DNA from: Fasciola hepatica
Lineage: Eukaryota > Platyhelminthes > Trematoda > Plagiorchiida > Fasciolidae
Assembly (NCBI GenBank): GCA_948099385.1
Contig: CANUEZ040000069.1
Location: 1,556,001-1,620,000 of the forward strand
Direction of reading: 5' to 3'
Length of the DNA stretch: 64,000 bases
Shown here one piece after another: positions 37,785 to 50,090 of the stretch. The notes beneath the pieces are model-generated. The model did not search any database and was not told where the DNA came from. It saw only the letters and a program-made list of their open reading frames with translations. Every line of letters begins with the position of its first letter. The stretch's first letter is position 1. The translations under genes and the position numbers were made by a program.

Positions 37785-37895
37785 TGTAAAACGTCCGAAG
37801 CCCTTGACCGTGACCTCGGAGCTTGGCTGGTAGAGTAGACAGCATACTAAGACATGGGTAGCAGTTACGAGCTTGTTCAAATCCCGCCGGGAACA
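37785..37895 (+). mobile_element. tRNA-derived SINE remnant, plus strand
   Basis: GGCTGGTAGAGTA (37826-37838) resembles an A box and GTTCAAATCCC (37875-37885) is an almost perfect B box, followed by GCCGGGAACA. Together they form a tRNA-like unit of about 75 bases. No acceptor or anticodon stem consistent with a functional tRNA is evident, and its resemblance to the inverted remnant 300 bases away suggests a SINE. Confidence 0.55.
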
Positions 37896-39250
37896 ATGAC
37901 ATTTACCACTTGGATAATTTCAAAAACTTTGTTCATTTGTTCTCTTCCAGGAATTTTGATTAAGTAAAAAAATATCTCGTTTAACTTGGAGTCAAATCAG
38001 TAAGAATAGATAATGAAGACAGATTTTCACTTGTCATATCCCAAGAACGTCATAGTTTATATTAGCTTATTGAGTTTATCTAAATATCAGCCTGAAACAT
38101 TGTCACTCCTTGAATCAACTATTGGGAACAGGAAAAAGCCATATATTGTCAAATGCAAGCAATTCATTTAGCGTTGTCTTCCGAGTACGAAAATATTTAA
38201 GCTTAAATATGATACGGTACAAGGATTACACAGCTGAGAAAATGAAGGAGAAGTATATATCATATAACTCAGAAATTATTGTGCAGTTTCGTGGCCAATG
38301 CCAGAAAATCTAGTACGTTAGCCATAATCGTTTCTGTACAAAGTAAAGAGTTTTCTTTCCCTATCAGCGTAGCTTTACTGAACACTAGCAACTTTACATT
38401 CCCCTTGCTTAACGGCACCTCGAATGACAAGGTCAGGCCAACTGAATGACCAACGGAAGGAAGGAACTTTCCCTCATTCGGTACAGAAATTTTACCTGGG
38501 CAGCCCGGCTGAACCACTTAGTGCAAAAGCCATTTCGGGGCGTGTTCGGTAATTAGTTCAGTTAAGTATAGTTCTGTTCCGCTTTTTCATGTATTCGCGC
38601 AACTGCAAGTGAAATCATGGACAATATATGAAACCATGCCAGTGATCACTGAATCTTATCATTAGCGATCTAGAGTATGATTATTTAGGCAGCCATATGC
38701 ATTCGGGTTAGATCGGAGATTAGATTATGACGTAAGCGAATAAAAAAATGATCACCATTAAAAAGATAAGTATAATGAATTGCTTTTGTTAGATGGTGCA
38801 TACTGGATTCTTTTGAGATAATAGCTTACTGTGGTGCTTAAGTAACTTTTCTACCCAACAAATATTGAAAGTTTTTCTTGTTCAAATCTTCATCGCTTTG
38901 CAGCTGATCAGAAGTAACAACTTTGCGGACTCTGTGGCAGAGGATTATGACCAAACCTGACGAAATTAGGGAACTGCTCCCAAAGTCTCCCCAAGTTGCC
39001 CTTCTGTGAATGGCCTGTTGTAGTCTACTTTTAGGACACATTTTGACTAGAATTTCTAGGAAGTGTGAAATCATATCAGATTCTTTTCCATAAGACACCG
39101 ATAAATTGTAGGGGATGGGACTGAAATATTACTGACAATACTAATATAGTAATACATAGTAGTAATGAAACATCTCAAAAGCAGTCAACAGTTTCTCGAA
39201 AAGTAGCTCAGGTTAAAATAGGTTTAAAGTCCACTTAATTTATTCTGCGA
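37896..39250. other. No recognised gene
   Basis: Minus-strand frames at 38269-38517 and 38838-39098 (82 and 86 codons) carry no recognised motif. The stretch up to 39450 may hold the 3' tail of the LINE. Confidence 0.35.
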
Positions 39251-41345
39251 TTTGTTCTGTATGCCTCCTATATCTTGTTTTGCCGGTCTAAGGTAGAAAC
39301 AGTGGGGAACAACTAGTAGCAACTGGCTACCTTCCCCAGCGTCAGGCACGTATTCCCACGAGAACTGCTGACTTATTTAGGGTAAGCATTGTTTGAAAAG
39401 TCCAGTCAAAAGAAGGTCAAGGGCAAGAGATGAAACTCGGCTACTAATTACTGATCATCGGCGAACGGCTCTGAAGCCTTCTTTCAAAAGGTCGGGGAAA
39501 ATTACGGGTGGACAACATGATAAAACCGGAAGAACACGTTGAACAACAAATTCGAAGACAACTGTTGGTGGTGCACGAAACTGCCTGGGTTTTCCTATTT
39601 GAAAATATAGGTGTTGCAGTCTACAGACATACTTATGAAACTGAGATGTCCATCTTAAATTAGTATTTAGGTTTTTTCCCAAGTACTTGACGGGACTAAC
39701 TCCGGGTAGGTATTTGAAACTCAATGTCACGGGGTCTGTGGGGAAATTTGAGCCAGAGAGAATGAAAACACCTTCAAAGCTTTTAAATGAATTCAGTTTT
39801 AGACCCAAATGGGAAGAGTTCGAGATACATTTTTGCCGAATTTCCTGGAATCTGGAGAAATAGTAATATCTCGACAAAGGGCAACGGCAGTAACTTGTTT
39901 AATTGGGTTGGATGAAGAAGATACCGGAAGATCACTAACATAGGTTCAATACGGAAAAGGGTACGGCAATGCAACCTGGAGCAAAGTGGAATTGTAAACA
40001 GTTGGTTTAGGGATGTTTTAGCATACCTTAGATTGTTTAACTTCATCGCGAAAACAGTTCGATAGTCTAGAAAGTTGTGCTGGATATTTAAAAGCTTCAA
40101 CCTTTTGGTGAACACTAGGTTGGGTTACCGAATGAAGAGCTGAAGAATATTCAGTGAATACGCAGTGGACAGATAGCTCGGGTTTGGTAAAGAGCATCTC
40201 GACAGAATGGACCGAATAGGCTAAGGCACCAAGGGTGGATCTTTTGGGTTTATAAGCAAAATGAAAGGGGTCAGGTGACACAGTGAACTGATTTTAAAGA
40301 TGGGTAAGAATAGCTTGTCAGGTGACTTTAGGGGCGGTAAATGTGAGGGCAGTGAGGCGGAACCGTTTAACTCCACCAGAGGTGTTGGAGCTTTTAGGAG
40401 TTGGAATATTGGTAAATGGATGCCACAGATCAGAAAACGAACGTCTGGATGCAAAATCATTTGTCAAACTAGTGACCAGGGGGGCTAGTTGAGCAGCACC
40501 TTACTTGAGAAAGGCCGGAGGAAGGTCGTCAGGCCCAGCAGCCGACTATCTTTTGAACTTGAGAATAATTTCAAAAGTTTCTACAGTAAATAAAGGCCCA
40601 AGATCTGCTGAAAAACAAGGGGAATATAGAAGAGGGCTTTTATTGGAGGGATGTATAAATGTAGCACTGAGGTGGTTCACATCGACGTCATCGTTTGCGT
40701 GTTTGATCTTCTGGCCATATAAAAGTCTTGGGCCATTCCAAACATACTCGTTTGCAGAATAAACATCCAAATGCTTGACCTCCGTCCTGATCAATGAGAA
40801 GAGTCTCCTGACTTCAAAGTTTCTTCGAGACTTTTATATGATTTGCTTTTGTCTTCCGAGTATTTTGAGTGGTGGTGAAGTATTCCTACAACCAGAGGTA
40901 AACAGGGCTTCAAAGGGGCAACACAAGTTGAAGATGGCACATAGGGTTTCAGCAAACAGTTCTGCAGTCTGGAAGATTGATGACGTAGAGGAAAATCATG
41001 AAAAGGCAACAACAATGCTAAATTAGGAAGGGACAGGTTGTGAGGGGAAAGGTTACCAAGGCAAAATCTTGCCTGATTTCAGGACTTGAATAACCTGTGC
41101 TCGAGGGCGTGAATAGGATTTCGGTCTTAGAAGAAGCAAGCAATGGCCATTTGTGGACAGAGGGGCTTTCAGTTTTCGACAAAACAAGCGAAGGTGATTG
41201 GTAAAGACTACGTCCAACACAGAGTTCTCGCTTGCGGGACAGGTGCTGATAACAGTTAGTCCGAACGATAAAAGCAAGTAAGTATAACCATGATTTAAGT
41301 CATCAGTCATCATATGCAAATTTTCTTTTAGGAGAGGAGCTAGAA
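39251..41345 (-). mobile_element. CR1/Jockey-type LINE, endonuclease end and reverse transcriptase, decayed
   Basis: Minus strand. The endonuclease end is at 41120-41300 (LLLSFGLTVISTCPASE, then SVLDVVFTNHLRLF). A linker lies at 40546-40794 (FTVETFEIILKFKR), then PDDLPPAF near 40520 and a TNIPTPK-RFRL block near 40380-40420. PDPFHFAYKPKRSTLGALAY is at 40215-40278, with FTEYSSALHSV (motif A) near 40150. The C-terminal part at 39455-39877 is a 140-codon frame with VSPVKYLGKNLNTNLRW, the post-YADD strand pair of RT. Motifs B and YADD lie in the degraded interval 39880-40010. This looks like the same family as the plus-strand copy at 16.9-19.4 kb. Confidence 0.75.
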
Positions 41346-41642
41346 ATGGTATAAAGCGTCATAAAAGGAGGACGTATTGCACTGTACACGTTTGGGACAA
41401 CAGTGCTTCTGAAGCGAGCCAATCTGGAGAACCACTGTGTGGAAAGACCTACAATATCGTCTGCAGAGTAATTGAAAACTACAATAGACTTATCACTCCA
41501 TGCTGAGCTGACTTAGGTCACCACACTACTTCCATATTCCTTTGTCCTTCACCACCCGATCTTGACGATGACACTGGAATCCGCTTATGCTAATCAAACA
41601 GCGGTCATCGTTCACGTCTAGCCAAGATTGTTGAGCACAAAC

Positions 41643-41645
<3 letters not shown>
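41346..41645. other. No recognised gene; possible 5' part of the LINE
   Basis: Probably contains decayed upstream endonuclease sequence of the LINE ending at 41345, but no motif could be confirmed. Confidence 0.35.

Positions 41646-41691
<46 letters not shown>
41646..41691. repeat. (AT)23 microsatellite
   Basis: About 46 bases of perfect AT repeat; the Tyr-Ile repeat frame across it is an artefact. Confidence 0.97.
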
Positions 41692-41693
<2 letters not shown>

Positions 41694-44600
41694 AAGAATC
41701 CGTGTCAGATAAGAAGATATAATGTCAGTAACACGGCTTTGTCGGTGGAAAATTATAAGCTAACTTTTCGGTTACAGTACTTAACCTTTCTCAGGAGCCA
41801 TCGTTTTTTCTGTACTCTTTGAACCTCGTTCGGGACTGACATACCGAATAATTCGTGTCCGTGAAATGCTTGTGAAATCCGACAATTTCGAGAAGAGAGA
41901 ACGAACATTAGTGCTGATCACAAACGAAACTGTTATTTAAGACGGAGTAACAGAGCTATTTGTGGCCTGTCAACCAGCATGTTTCCATTTTCTAGTTCAG
42001 TCTTACCTTATATTAGCCATGAGCAAAGGAAATTCATTGATCAAATGCATAACATTGTTTTTAATATCCAAAAGTTGCAGTCGAAAATACGAGCGGCGTG
42101 TAGAAATGACAACTGAGTAGGGTAATAATAAATCCTCTTCGTCTGGAGCAGGACAAAAGAGGTAGCGCAGACAATCGAAGGGAGTCATTACCGACTAGTA
42201 AATCATTACGAATATCATTTACCCATCTCAGTAACAGTTAAAGGAGACACCATTTATGAATGGGAACGGAAATTCGTCCCACACCAAAACAGTAATTTAT
42301 CACGTGCTGAATCTAGAAACATCAAAAATACCGATTCATAACAAAATATGGAAATCAAAAATCCTCAGAATCGTCACATTATGCACGTGTGGTCCTGTAA
42401 AGTCTACTTCATCTTTGCAACGATGAGTCCAGTTTGACATAAACCGAGAAATTGTTATGGTGGACAAGGTCCCACCCGGCTTATTGGGAAATATGGTCAT
42501 TATTGCTTTACATTCAACGGGAACTCCATTTGGTGGAGTGCAATAACTGAGATTAACAAAGACCATCTTTTCGAACATCCACTAAACTGTTGAATAATAT
42601 ACACAGAGAGAAACTTCGTAAACCAAGAGACAAGTACTAACGATTTTCTAGTGCAGCAGAGTAAATGTAGTATGGAGATTAGCAGTCCCCAAAAGCACCC
42701 CGATTCTAGTTACTATGGAATAGTTACATATTGACTAACGCTAACACCAAAATCATTGCAGATCCAGTAAAAAATGATTAGGCTTTAAAAGCACTGCTTA
42801 AATAGAAATGGGATATTGTTACTCAGCGTGCGAGTGAATTGATAGGCGTTGGTAAGTCTCTCAATGCTTGCTCATTCAGCTGTGATCAGGAGAACCTCGT
42901 GACTCAATTACTACATCCTCACAAAGCGTGTATACTCAGCTTCAATAGTTCAGTGTTTAATGTGCAGTACTGAAGTAATTGGTATTTAGTACTCGGGTCA
43001 CGTTCCACTGTTATGATCCCATTTAAATAGATGGAACAGTTGCACAGTTATCCCATGGTTTGTTGATTAGGGCTTTGCGCAAAGCATGAGAATATTTGTG
43101 TTGAAAATTCAAATCCCCAACAGATGAATCGGAGGTTCCACTTCAAGCGGAATGGAGCAATATCTAATAAAGATGATATGGAAGATATGCAATCGCGATC
43201 ATATCCACTACAGTTTATCGAGTTACTCCAAATCTTTACTTTTTTGTGTAATTATTCAATAGAAATCTTAGGGAACAAGTATTGGCGTTCACTACCAGAC
43301 CGGTTGTATCCGCTATTGGTTGCACCCCAAAATTTATTCCCGTTATTGCCCTAATAGCTTCCTAAGGCTGATGATTTGGGTTGCTTAGCTTCATTACCAG
43401 GGTATATTACTCCGGCATGAATTGTTTCCGATCCTCGGTTTCGATATCACCGATGCTAGATGCAATTAACTAATGGATTGCTTTACCATGAGTGACGTTT
43501 GTAAAACATACGTGAACAAGCATCTTTGATAGGTATAATGATTTTTTATCGTTTGTCTGAATCAAATCATCCACGATCAAGCATAGTGGTAGACTGCATG
43601 TTTTCTTTTCCTGGACGCCTGCCAATTTGGTATTTTATGGTCCTTTGTGAATGTATCGAGATCATGGGGACATGTGCCCATTAGAACCTATGCACTAGTG
43701 CATAAATATGCACCTGAACAAAAATGCATAGGAAGATACCACCAGCCGTTTATGAGTCCTGACATAAACGAAACTGAATGCGATGAACAAATTTGTTTCT
43801 GTCATGCAGAAAGAAGCTAACCAATCATCTAAAAGAGTGTTTTATCTTTGGGAAAGTGTGTTCCTCCGCCGTTCGTGTTCATTTCGCTACCTATGTTCCA
43901 TTTAGTACGTGATATTTTATGAAATAAAAAAATCAAATCGGTAGGGATCATGCCATCTGGTCATTAAAGTGTGGATTTGGATAACAAGCTACCTTATTTT
44001 TATAAATACCGTTTTATATGCCTCATATGCTGGGCCGAAGCGAAACCATATGATCAGATGTTGAAAAAACACCGGAATATCCCATCAATACCAAAGCGAT
44101 CAGTTTTACAGAGGGTACAGTCGAAATGGGAGTTAAAATACATTTTCTTCGTTATGAGCCTTACTTTCGTATTTTTTTCATATAATACACAACAAAGGTC
44201 GGAAATATGAAATTTTTGGTAGCCGAACATGGTTCAGGTTAGTTCTGCAATATTATATGTCAAGGTGACATGGCGTGACTGCTTTCAACATGAATAACTT
44301 GGTAGATGTTTGATAGACGAACCGTCAAGTAGGCGTAACTTGTAGGTGAACAAAAGCAGAATTCGTCGTACGCGGCTTTTTCCCCGATGGCGTAGATACT
44401 GATCTTCCCAGGCGCAATCATTTGTCTTTGAGTTTCAACTGCTTTTCTGCTTAGCAGAGTGGGGTTGAAAAATTATAAACACCAATGGAGCAAAACTGCG
44501 TTATATGATGGTTCATTGTCAACTTTGCGGATGATTATAGGATCACGAGAAAAAAATTATTGTATATTTTGAATACATGACCTTGAAATCAAGGTCACAT

Positions 44601-44974
44601 GAACATGGACTGTCAGACGCCAGATTTATCTTTTTGGTGATGGAGAAATGCTCATTCATGCAAGGCAATTTTCCTCATGCTAGCAAGTAATCGAGAAGTA
44701 AAGAAAAGATGACAAATTTGGTAGGTTTGCCTGTGAACCATTCCGTAAATGAGCAAGCTCTCTTTCGCCTGCAAAATAGTGTTACAACAAGAAGCAGTGG
44801 GAAGAAACCATAGTGTTGATCTGGGTAATGGCAATTCATGGCGTGTGATGTAAAATGAAGCTGTCGGGGATCGGTTGTTATATTTACAAATAGAGCTCCT
44901 GTGTAGATTCGTACATGTCACTAGGAAGAAGAATAGAGCAAAATGAGCTGGTCACTCACGTGGCAGATCCGAAG
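41692..44974. other. No recognised gene
   Basis: Short frames only (up to 89 codons at 44652-44921, minus). A faint tRNA-like B box (AAATTCAAATCCCC) occurs near 43107-43120 with no convincing partner. The end of this stretch is the left target site of the LTR retrotransposon. Confidence 0.35.
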
Positions 44975-44979
44975 CCAGC
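44975..44979. other. Left target-site duplication (CCAGC)
   Basis: CCAGC here matches CCAGC at 50514-50518; the following base A would extend both to six. Five bases is usual for Ty3/gypsy integrases. Confidence 0.75.
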
Positions 44980-45390
44980 ATAGAAGACGTTCGAGAGCGG
45001 CTGGCGAACGTGTCTCCTATCGGGTCTAGCAGCGAATACCAACGATATCCCCTCTATCGGACGAATAGAGAAGACGTAAGTCGGTTTACAGATGCGAGGT
45101 GTATTCTATATATCGTGGCACCGAAACAGTACCGATACGAGAGATACACCGAACGGAAAACGGAACGAAACGCGACGGCTGTGCAGAGAGCGAACCGCGA
45201 GCGAACGACCGAAAGTGAAAGTGATTTGAAACGAGGTCGACGGAAACCTCGGAAAAGTCAGTCCAGTAAAACGTAGGCAACCGGAGAACACTGAGATCAA
45301 TGTCAAACGTCAGAAAAGATCGTGGAGAAAACAGATCCAAAATGGTGTCCAGAAAATAGTCATTTTCTCAAAACGATCGAGGTCACTACA
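44980..45390 (-). repeat. 3' LTR
   Basis: Starts TGTAGTGACC at 45390 on the element strand. It carries the same internal TATA-like stretch (45107-45115) and should supply the polyadenylation region. The homology with the other LTR stops sharply at 44980 and 45390, which fixes the element ends. Confidence 0.93.
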
Positions 45391-45402
45391 GCAGCCCCCC
45401 GC
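45391..45402 (-). promoter_or_regulatory. Polypurine tract
   Basis: On the element strand GCGGGGGGCTGC sits directly before the 3' LTR, the place and composition expected for the plus-strand primer of reverse transcription. Confidence 0.75.
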
Positions 45403-45948
45403 TAGAAAGCACGGAAAGCTTTCGAAAAAAAGTCAAGGAGAAAAAAGCATACAAACGGTACTCGTGTGCGCGAATGCGTGCAAAATACGTGAATGTAGCT
45501 GTGCTGTAGGATGCTGACGGGCAAAATCCGTGGTATGCAGGAACCGTAGAATGATGGTCGAGCGTAAACCAGATTCGTTGCCAATGACGTCGGTTGCGTA
45601 AATCGTCATCAAGGTGTGCCACACCAATAACGTCCAGCGTCGGGTAACCGTTAACCAATATGATATCCGGAAGCCAAATCGATAGGTTCGTAAATGGCCA
45701 GGAACGAGAACGACAAGGCCGATCCAGAATGCAAACGTTGGTGCCAAAATTCTCCAGATTTCGTGGGACCAGCGAAGCGTACCATATGGTGAGGTTCCAT
45801 GAAACGAAAAGAAACGAAAAACTGGTGTAGCAACCGCAATGAACTTGACTAGAATACAGTAATAACTAATGAGGTATGTTAAATCGTGTCGAAACGATAA
45901 ACACGAAAGTTATTACTGCGAAGTGCAATGGTTAAGATCGTGTTTGAC
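45403..45948 (-). other. Non-coding interval between pol stop and polypurine tract
   Basis: About 550 bases. Frames on the minus strand (for example 45433-45747, starting with a TTG) lack an ATG, signal peptide plus ectodomain organisation, or similarity to envelope proteins, so I treat this as 3' untranslated sequence. Confidence 0.6.
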
Positions 45949-48900
45949 CTAGTCGCGAAAACGTGCTGGGCAAACGATCTTCCGACCGGAACGTGAGACG
46001 GGAGCCTCATTCACGGACGGGTGCGTAGGCGTGCTCTGCTGACTTGAACGTGAGACAGTATTCCCATTCGAGGACGTAGCAGGGCCAACTGGCTGCTGAA
46101 TTGAACGTGAGACGATAGCCTCATTCGAAGTCGTAGCAGGCAACGCTAACTGCAGACCTTGACGTGACACGGAGGTGTCGTCAACAGGTAGTGCAGGGTT
46201 AACATCGAATCTCATGTCAGCGGGCGACACGCTATCATCAACGTACGCGGCTTTGAGACGATCGATGCTAACGGTATCGACGCGACCGTGTCGATCAACC
46301 TTAAAGGTCTTATCGTGACGAGAAATCACGCGGAATGGACCTTTGTAAGGCCGTTGTAATGGTTTCCGTACCGAATCAACACGAATGAATACATGCGAAC
46401 AAGTTTTGAGTTCGGTGGGAACAAAAACCTGTCGTCGCTGCATTCGAGTCTGCGCCGGAGCGAGATTTTGCATGTACGTAGACAAACGGTGAACGTAAGT
46501 CTGTACGGCAAGTGAATCTGTACTACGTGGCGTAAAGAATTTCCCAGGCAGTCGTAATGTCGTGCCGTAGACAAGTTCTGCGGCGGAACATTGGATATCT
46601 GCCTTTATGCAAGTCCTGATACCAAGCAGAACTAGCGGTAACGTTTCGTACCAATCGGGGTTCTCGTGTGCTCTAAGAGCCGCTTTGAGTTGGCGATGAA
46701 AACGTTCGACTAAACCATTCGATGCCGGATGGTACGTGGTCGTGCGAATGCGTTCCGTACCCAGCATGTGAGTTAATGAAGAGAATAGATCGGACTCAAA
46801 TTGTTGCCCTCGATCGGTAGTGATTGTGGAAGGACAACCATATGAAGCTATCCATCGTTCTATCAGATGTCGAACCACTGATTCGGCCGTGACGACAGCG
46901 AAGGGAATAGCCTCGGGCCACCTCGTAAATCTATCGATGCACGTTAGTAAATAGGTATACCCGTGTGATGGGATCAATGGACCCACAATGTCTACGTGGA
47001 TATGATCGAAGCGAGCATCAGGCGTAGCAAAAGTACCGATAGGCGAAGCTACGTGCCTATGCACTTTAGATCGTTGACATTGTAGACACTGTTTTGCCCA
47101 CATACGAACATCTTTATTCATGGACGGCCAGACGTATCGTGCAGCTACTAATCGGAGAATGGCTGCGATGCCTGGATGTGAGAGTCCATGAAGGGTATCG
47201 AACACGAGACGTCGATATGTAGAGGGTACGACTGGTCGAGGTGTGCCAGTAGACATGTCGCAGAGTATAGTCCCGGCGCTGGTGGCCAGAGGTACGGACT
47301 GACACTGTAGCGACGATGACTGAGCTGCTTCCATACATGAAGAATCCTGTGCCTGTGCGGCAGCCGTGGCAGGGATGTCTAAAACCGGAGATTTAATGAC
47401 ATTAAGCGGAATACGCGACAAAGCATCTGCAACGCAGTTCGACTCACCTTTAACGTGTCGTAGGTCAGTCGTGAACTGTGAAATATAGTCCAAATGTCTG
47501 ACTTCTCGTGGAGAGTAACGATCAGACTTAGTATGCAATGCATACGTCAGAGGCTTATGGTCTGTAAAGAGGATGAAATATCGACCCTCAACTGCATGGC
47601 GGAAGTGCTTAACGGCATTATATGCAGCCAGCAGTTCGCGACCAAAAGCACTATATTTGGTTTCCGTGGGATTGAGGCATCGAGAGTAGAACTCTAATGG
47701 CTGCCATATCCCAGAAACAGACTGTTGCAGGACCGCTCCAATGGCAAAGTCGGATGCATCCACCGCTATGCTTAGCGTGGCGGATGGAACTGGGTGCATG
47801 AGGAGCGTGGTCTGAGCTAATGTCGCTTTAATCTCCGAAAACGCTACTCGTGCGGCATCCGTAAGCGACAACTTACGTGGATTGCCACAAAGTAGGTCAG
47901 TTAATGGAAGCAGACGTTCAGCGGCATGGGGTATGAAACGACGATAAAAGTTAACTAACCCCAAAAATGCCTTGAGCTCCTTGATTGAGGACGGTACGGC
48001 GTAATCTAAAATAGCGCGCACTTTATCCTCGCAAGGCTTAATACCCTCTCGAGTGATCTTGTGGCCGAGGAACACGAGTTCCGGTTTGCCAAGTTCACAT
48101 TTATCAGGATTGACTACTATTCGATGTTCGGACAAACGTTGAAATAGTAGCGTCAAATGTTGGAAATGTTCATCTACGCTCGACGATGCGATTAGCAAGT
48201 CATCGATATAGACGTGAACAAATTCCAAGTCTCGTGTAATGCTATCGATAAACCTCTGGAATGTCTGAGCAGCATTTCGCAAACCAAAAGGCATACGTAG
48301 GAACTCAAACAAACCAAAAGGAGTCGTGACAGCGGTTTTCTCGACATCTTCAGCGGCGACTGGGATCTGGTGATAGGCTCGCACCAAATCGATCTTGGAA
48401 AATACAGTCGTGCCGTGAAGTGATGCCGTGATGTCGTGTATGTGGGGTATCGGATAACTATCGTAACGGGTAACCGGATTTAGTGCGCGATAGTCGCCAC
48501 ATGGTCGCCAGCTAACGCCATCTTTCTTAAGAACCATGTGCAGAGGTGAGGCCCATGGACTGTGAGAAGGACGAACAATACCTTTAGAAAGTAAAGTGTC
48601 AAACTCACGTTTGGCGAAAACCAATTTGTCCGGTGCCAGTCGGCGAGGTCGTGCCGTGACTGGTGGTCCGTTAGCGACAATGTGGTGTGCCACACGATCG
48701 GTCATTGTCTCTATCTCTTCAAATGGTTTAGTCAATATGGGGAATTTAATAAACAAAGACTGAAAATCGTGCGGAATTTTAGAAGGATCGATAAGCTGCA
48801 GCCTACGTGAATCAACAAGTAATTCATAGTGTTGCAGAAAATCGATTCCCAGTATGCCTGTGGAAACATCCGCAAGAATGAACGTCCACAGATACCGTCG

Positions 48901-49029
48901 TCGTGGTCCCAGGTTGACCGCAAGCTGTCTCGTGCCGTAGGTAGGAATGGAGGAACCATTCGCCGCTGACAGCCGAAGCAAAGAAGCTCGTGGCTTGTCT
49001 TTACCAACCGGCAAGACAGAAACTTGGGC
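45949..49029 (-). CDS. pol of the CsRn1-clade retrotransposon (RT, RNase H, integrase)
   Basis: Open for more than 1020 codons; the first ATG-independent start shown here follows an in-frame TAG, since pol is normally made as a Gag-Pol fusion. Counting from residue 1 at 49014: protease C-terminal part (about 1-75, with ILGIDFL); RT (about 125-320) with D209 in KIDL and Y269-I-D-D272; RNase H (about 410-535) with D419, E460, D485 and D530; integrase zinc site H609, H613, C643, C646; integrase core D675, D734, E770 (35 residues between the last two); GPF/Y-type module near 889-895. All these residues are intact. Tandem 19-residue units form the tail. The enzymes copy the RNA to DNA and integrate it. 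The lack of a working protease start makes self-sufficiency doubtful. Confidence 0.93.
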   Translation of the reverse strand, partial: AQVSVLPVGKDKPRASLLRLSAANGSSIPTYGTRQLAVNLGPRRRYLWTFILADVSTGILGIDFLQHYELLVDSRRLQLIDPSKIPHDFQSLFIKFPILTKPFEEIETMTDRVAHHIVANGPPVTARPRRLAPDKLVFAKREFDTLLSKGIVRPSHSPWASPLHMVLKKDGVSWRPCGDYRALNPVTRYDSYPIPHIHDITASLHGTTVFSKIDLVRAYHQIPVAAEDVEKTAVTTPFGLFEFLRMPFGLRNAAQTFQRFIDSITRDLEFVHVYIDDLLIASSSVDEHFQHLTLLFQRLSEHRIVVNPDKCELGKPELVFLGHKITREGIKPCEDKVRAILDYAVPSSIKELKAFLGLVNFYRRFIPHAAERLLPLTDLLCGNPRKLSLTDAARVAFSEIKATLAQTTLLMHPVPSATLSIAVDASDFAIGAVLQQSVSGIWQPLEFYSRCLNPTETKYSAFGRELLAAYNAVKHFRHAVEGRYFILFTDHKPLTYALHTKSDRYSPREVRHLDYISQFTTDLRHVKGESNCVADALSRIPLNVIKSPVLDIPATAAAQAQDSSCMEAAQSSSLQCQSVPLATSAGTILCDMSTGTPRPVVPSTYRRLVFDTLHGLSHPGIAAILRLVAARYVWPSMNKDVRMWAKQCLQCQRSKVHRHVASPIGTFATPDARFDHIHVDIVGPLIPSHGYTYLLTCIDRFTRWPEAIPFAVVTAESVVRHLIERWIASYGCPSTITTDRGQQFESDLFSSLTHMLGTERIRTTTYHPASNGLVERFHRQLKAALRAHENPDWYETLPLVLLGIRTCIKADIQCSAAELVYGTTLRLPGKFFTPRSTDSLAVQTYVHRLSTYMQNLAPAQTRMQRRQVFVPTELKTCSHVFIRVDSVRKPLQRPYKGPFRVISRHDKTFKVDRHGRVDTVSIDRLKAAYVDDSVSPADMRFDVNPALPVDDTSVSRQGLQLALPATTSNEAIVSRSIQQPVGPATSSNGNTVSRSSQQSTPTHPSVNEAPVSRSGRKIVCPARFRD
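46000..46170 (-). repeat. 57-bp tandem repeat encoding 19-residue units in the pol tail
   Basis: Residues 949-967, 968-986 and 987-1005 are three 19-residue units, each starting VSR, and the last 16 residues of pol ([16 protein letters not shown]) form a partial fourth. At DNA level ACGTGAGAC or a close variant recurs at 45991, 46048, 46105 and 46162, exactly 57 bases apart. The units have diverged from each other while keeping the frame. Confidence 0.9.
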
Positions 49030-49110
49030 CTAGCGTTAGTGCACGAATCATGCACGTAAAATAAACGGCCAACCTGAGACTGATTGCCGGCGAGTACGGC
49101 CGCTTCTACT
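49029..49110 (-). pseudogene. Protease start of pol, catalytic motif missing
   Basis: After the gag stop another -1 frame opens and reads GNQSQVGRLFYVHD, the usual lead-in to the retrotransposon aspartic protease. The next recognisable protease sequence ([10 protein letters not shown] onward) lies in yet another frame beginning near 49029, behind a TAG at 49030-49032. The Asp-Thr/Ser-Gly catalytic triplet that should lie between them is not readable in any frame, which points to a short deletion at about 49030. The gag/pol -1 step itself may be the normal expression mechanism. Confidence 0.65.
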
Positions 49111-49968
49111 CGCCGGCAGTGGCGTTTCCCGCCGCGTATGAACACGGCTGTCTGCACCTACGGGCGGCTGGTCCGAAAACGCGATGGAACCAACAAAAGC
49201 CGCTGGTAGGATGATCAGGTTTAGATGAGGCAGGTGAGGCGGATTCACGGCGGACGTGGGCAGTGGAGGGCCCCCGTCCGTGCCGTTGTTTACGTGGGCT
49301 ACTGCGAGGAGTAGGTATTTTAACTCTGTCCTTGAAGGACAGGCGGCGCTGGATGGATCGAGAGTGCCGAGGCCTCTCCGGCGATTCATCCAGGTCGACA
49401 CCCTAGGATTGCGCGATGTCGTGGCAATGAGGGGATTAGCCCCACTGCCGACACGTGCGACAATTTTGTCAGCCACGGCGGCTGCTCGTTCCAAGGACGA
49501 GTCCTCGAGGAGAGCAGTAACGGTGGTCTGAACGTGGAAGGGTAGAGAGTCCAACCACAGTTCCTTAACTATCTCCGAATCCTTATCGGCGGGCCCTGCC
49601 AAAGACCGGAGAAGAGCTAGGTGGCGGCTGGGTTTAGTATCCCCTATGGGGTGCCGTGCTAGTAGCTGACGTAACCGTTCCTCCCGAGAAGGAAGGAAAT
49701 GTTGCAGTCTAGCCTCCTTAAGCCGATCGTACGGCTGCACTTGAGGAGGATTTAATACCAAATCCCTCACCGAGGCGATAACATCACCTGGAATTGCCTC
49801 TAAGGCATAGGAAAATCGTTGGCGTTGGCCAACAATCCTACGTGCCTCAAACTGCAGCTCTAAGGCTGCAAACCAAACCTCTGGATCATGAGGGATAAAC
49901 GCCACTGGTTTAAAGGCAACCGCAGACAGAGTGAGATCTGTGTCGAGCTGCGCCTTATCCTCTTTCAT
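49106..49968 (-). pseudogene. gag of the CsRn1-clade element, frame changed before the nucleocapsid
   Basis: Starts at an ATG (49968) in good context, about 130 bases after the primer site. Residues 1-190 read as a capsid protein (FIPHDPEVWFAALELQF near residue 24, and helices around 60-170). At about 49395-49400 the true reading continues in the -1 frame. That frame holds a basic Ser/Arg/Pro linker and then the nucleocapsid knuckle CWFHRVFGPAARRCRQPC (49142-49195), matching C-X2-H-X9-C-X3-C, the CHCC signature of the clade. It ends at a TAG at 49106-49108. The original frame stays open to 49048 but encodes no knuckle. Gag would package RNA in the cytoplasmic particle. The frame change is probably damage; a translational frameshift cannot be excluded. 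Confidence 0.85.
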
Positions 49969-50090
49969 GGTTACGTTGCGATAATATATCGTAAAAAATA
50001 TATATCGTGCAACGAAAGGAAAACGTGAAACAGCGATAAATCACAGACTCACCGGGCGGGCGAATAATCCAGGAGGTTCTGGAAGTTTTT

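Noticed and set aside
41628..41822. Tyr-Ile repeat protein
   Set aside because: It is a translation of the AT microsatellite.
45010..45276. 88-codon frame on the plus strand within the LTR, repeated at 50133-50399
   Set aside because: It is duplicated only because the LTRs are duplicated, is antisense to the element and has biased Arg/Thr/Glu composition.
45433..45747. Possible envelope-like frame after pol
   Set aside because: It starts with TTG and has no ATG, no signal peptide with ectodomain and no furin-like or fusion-like features.
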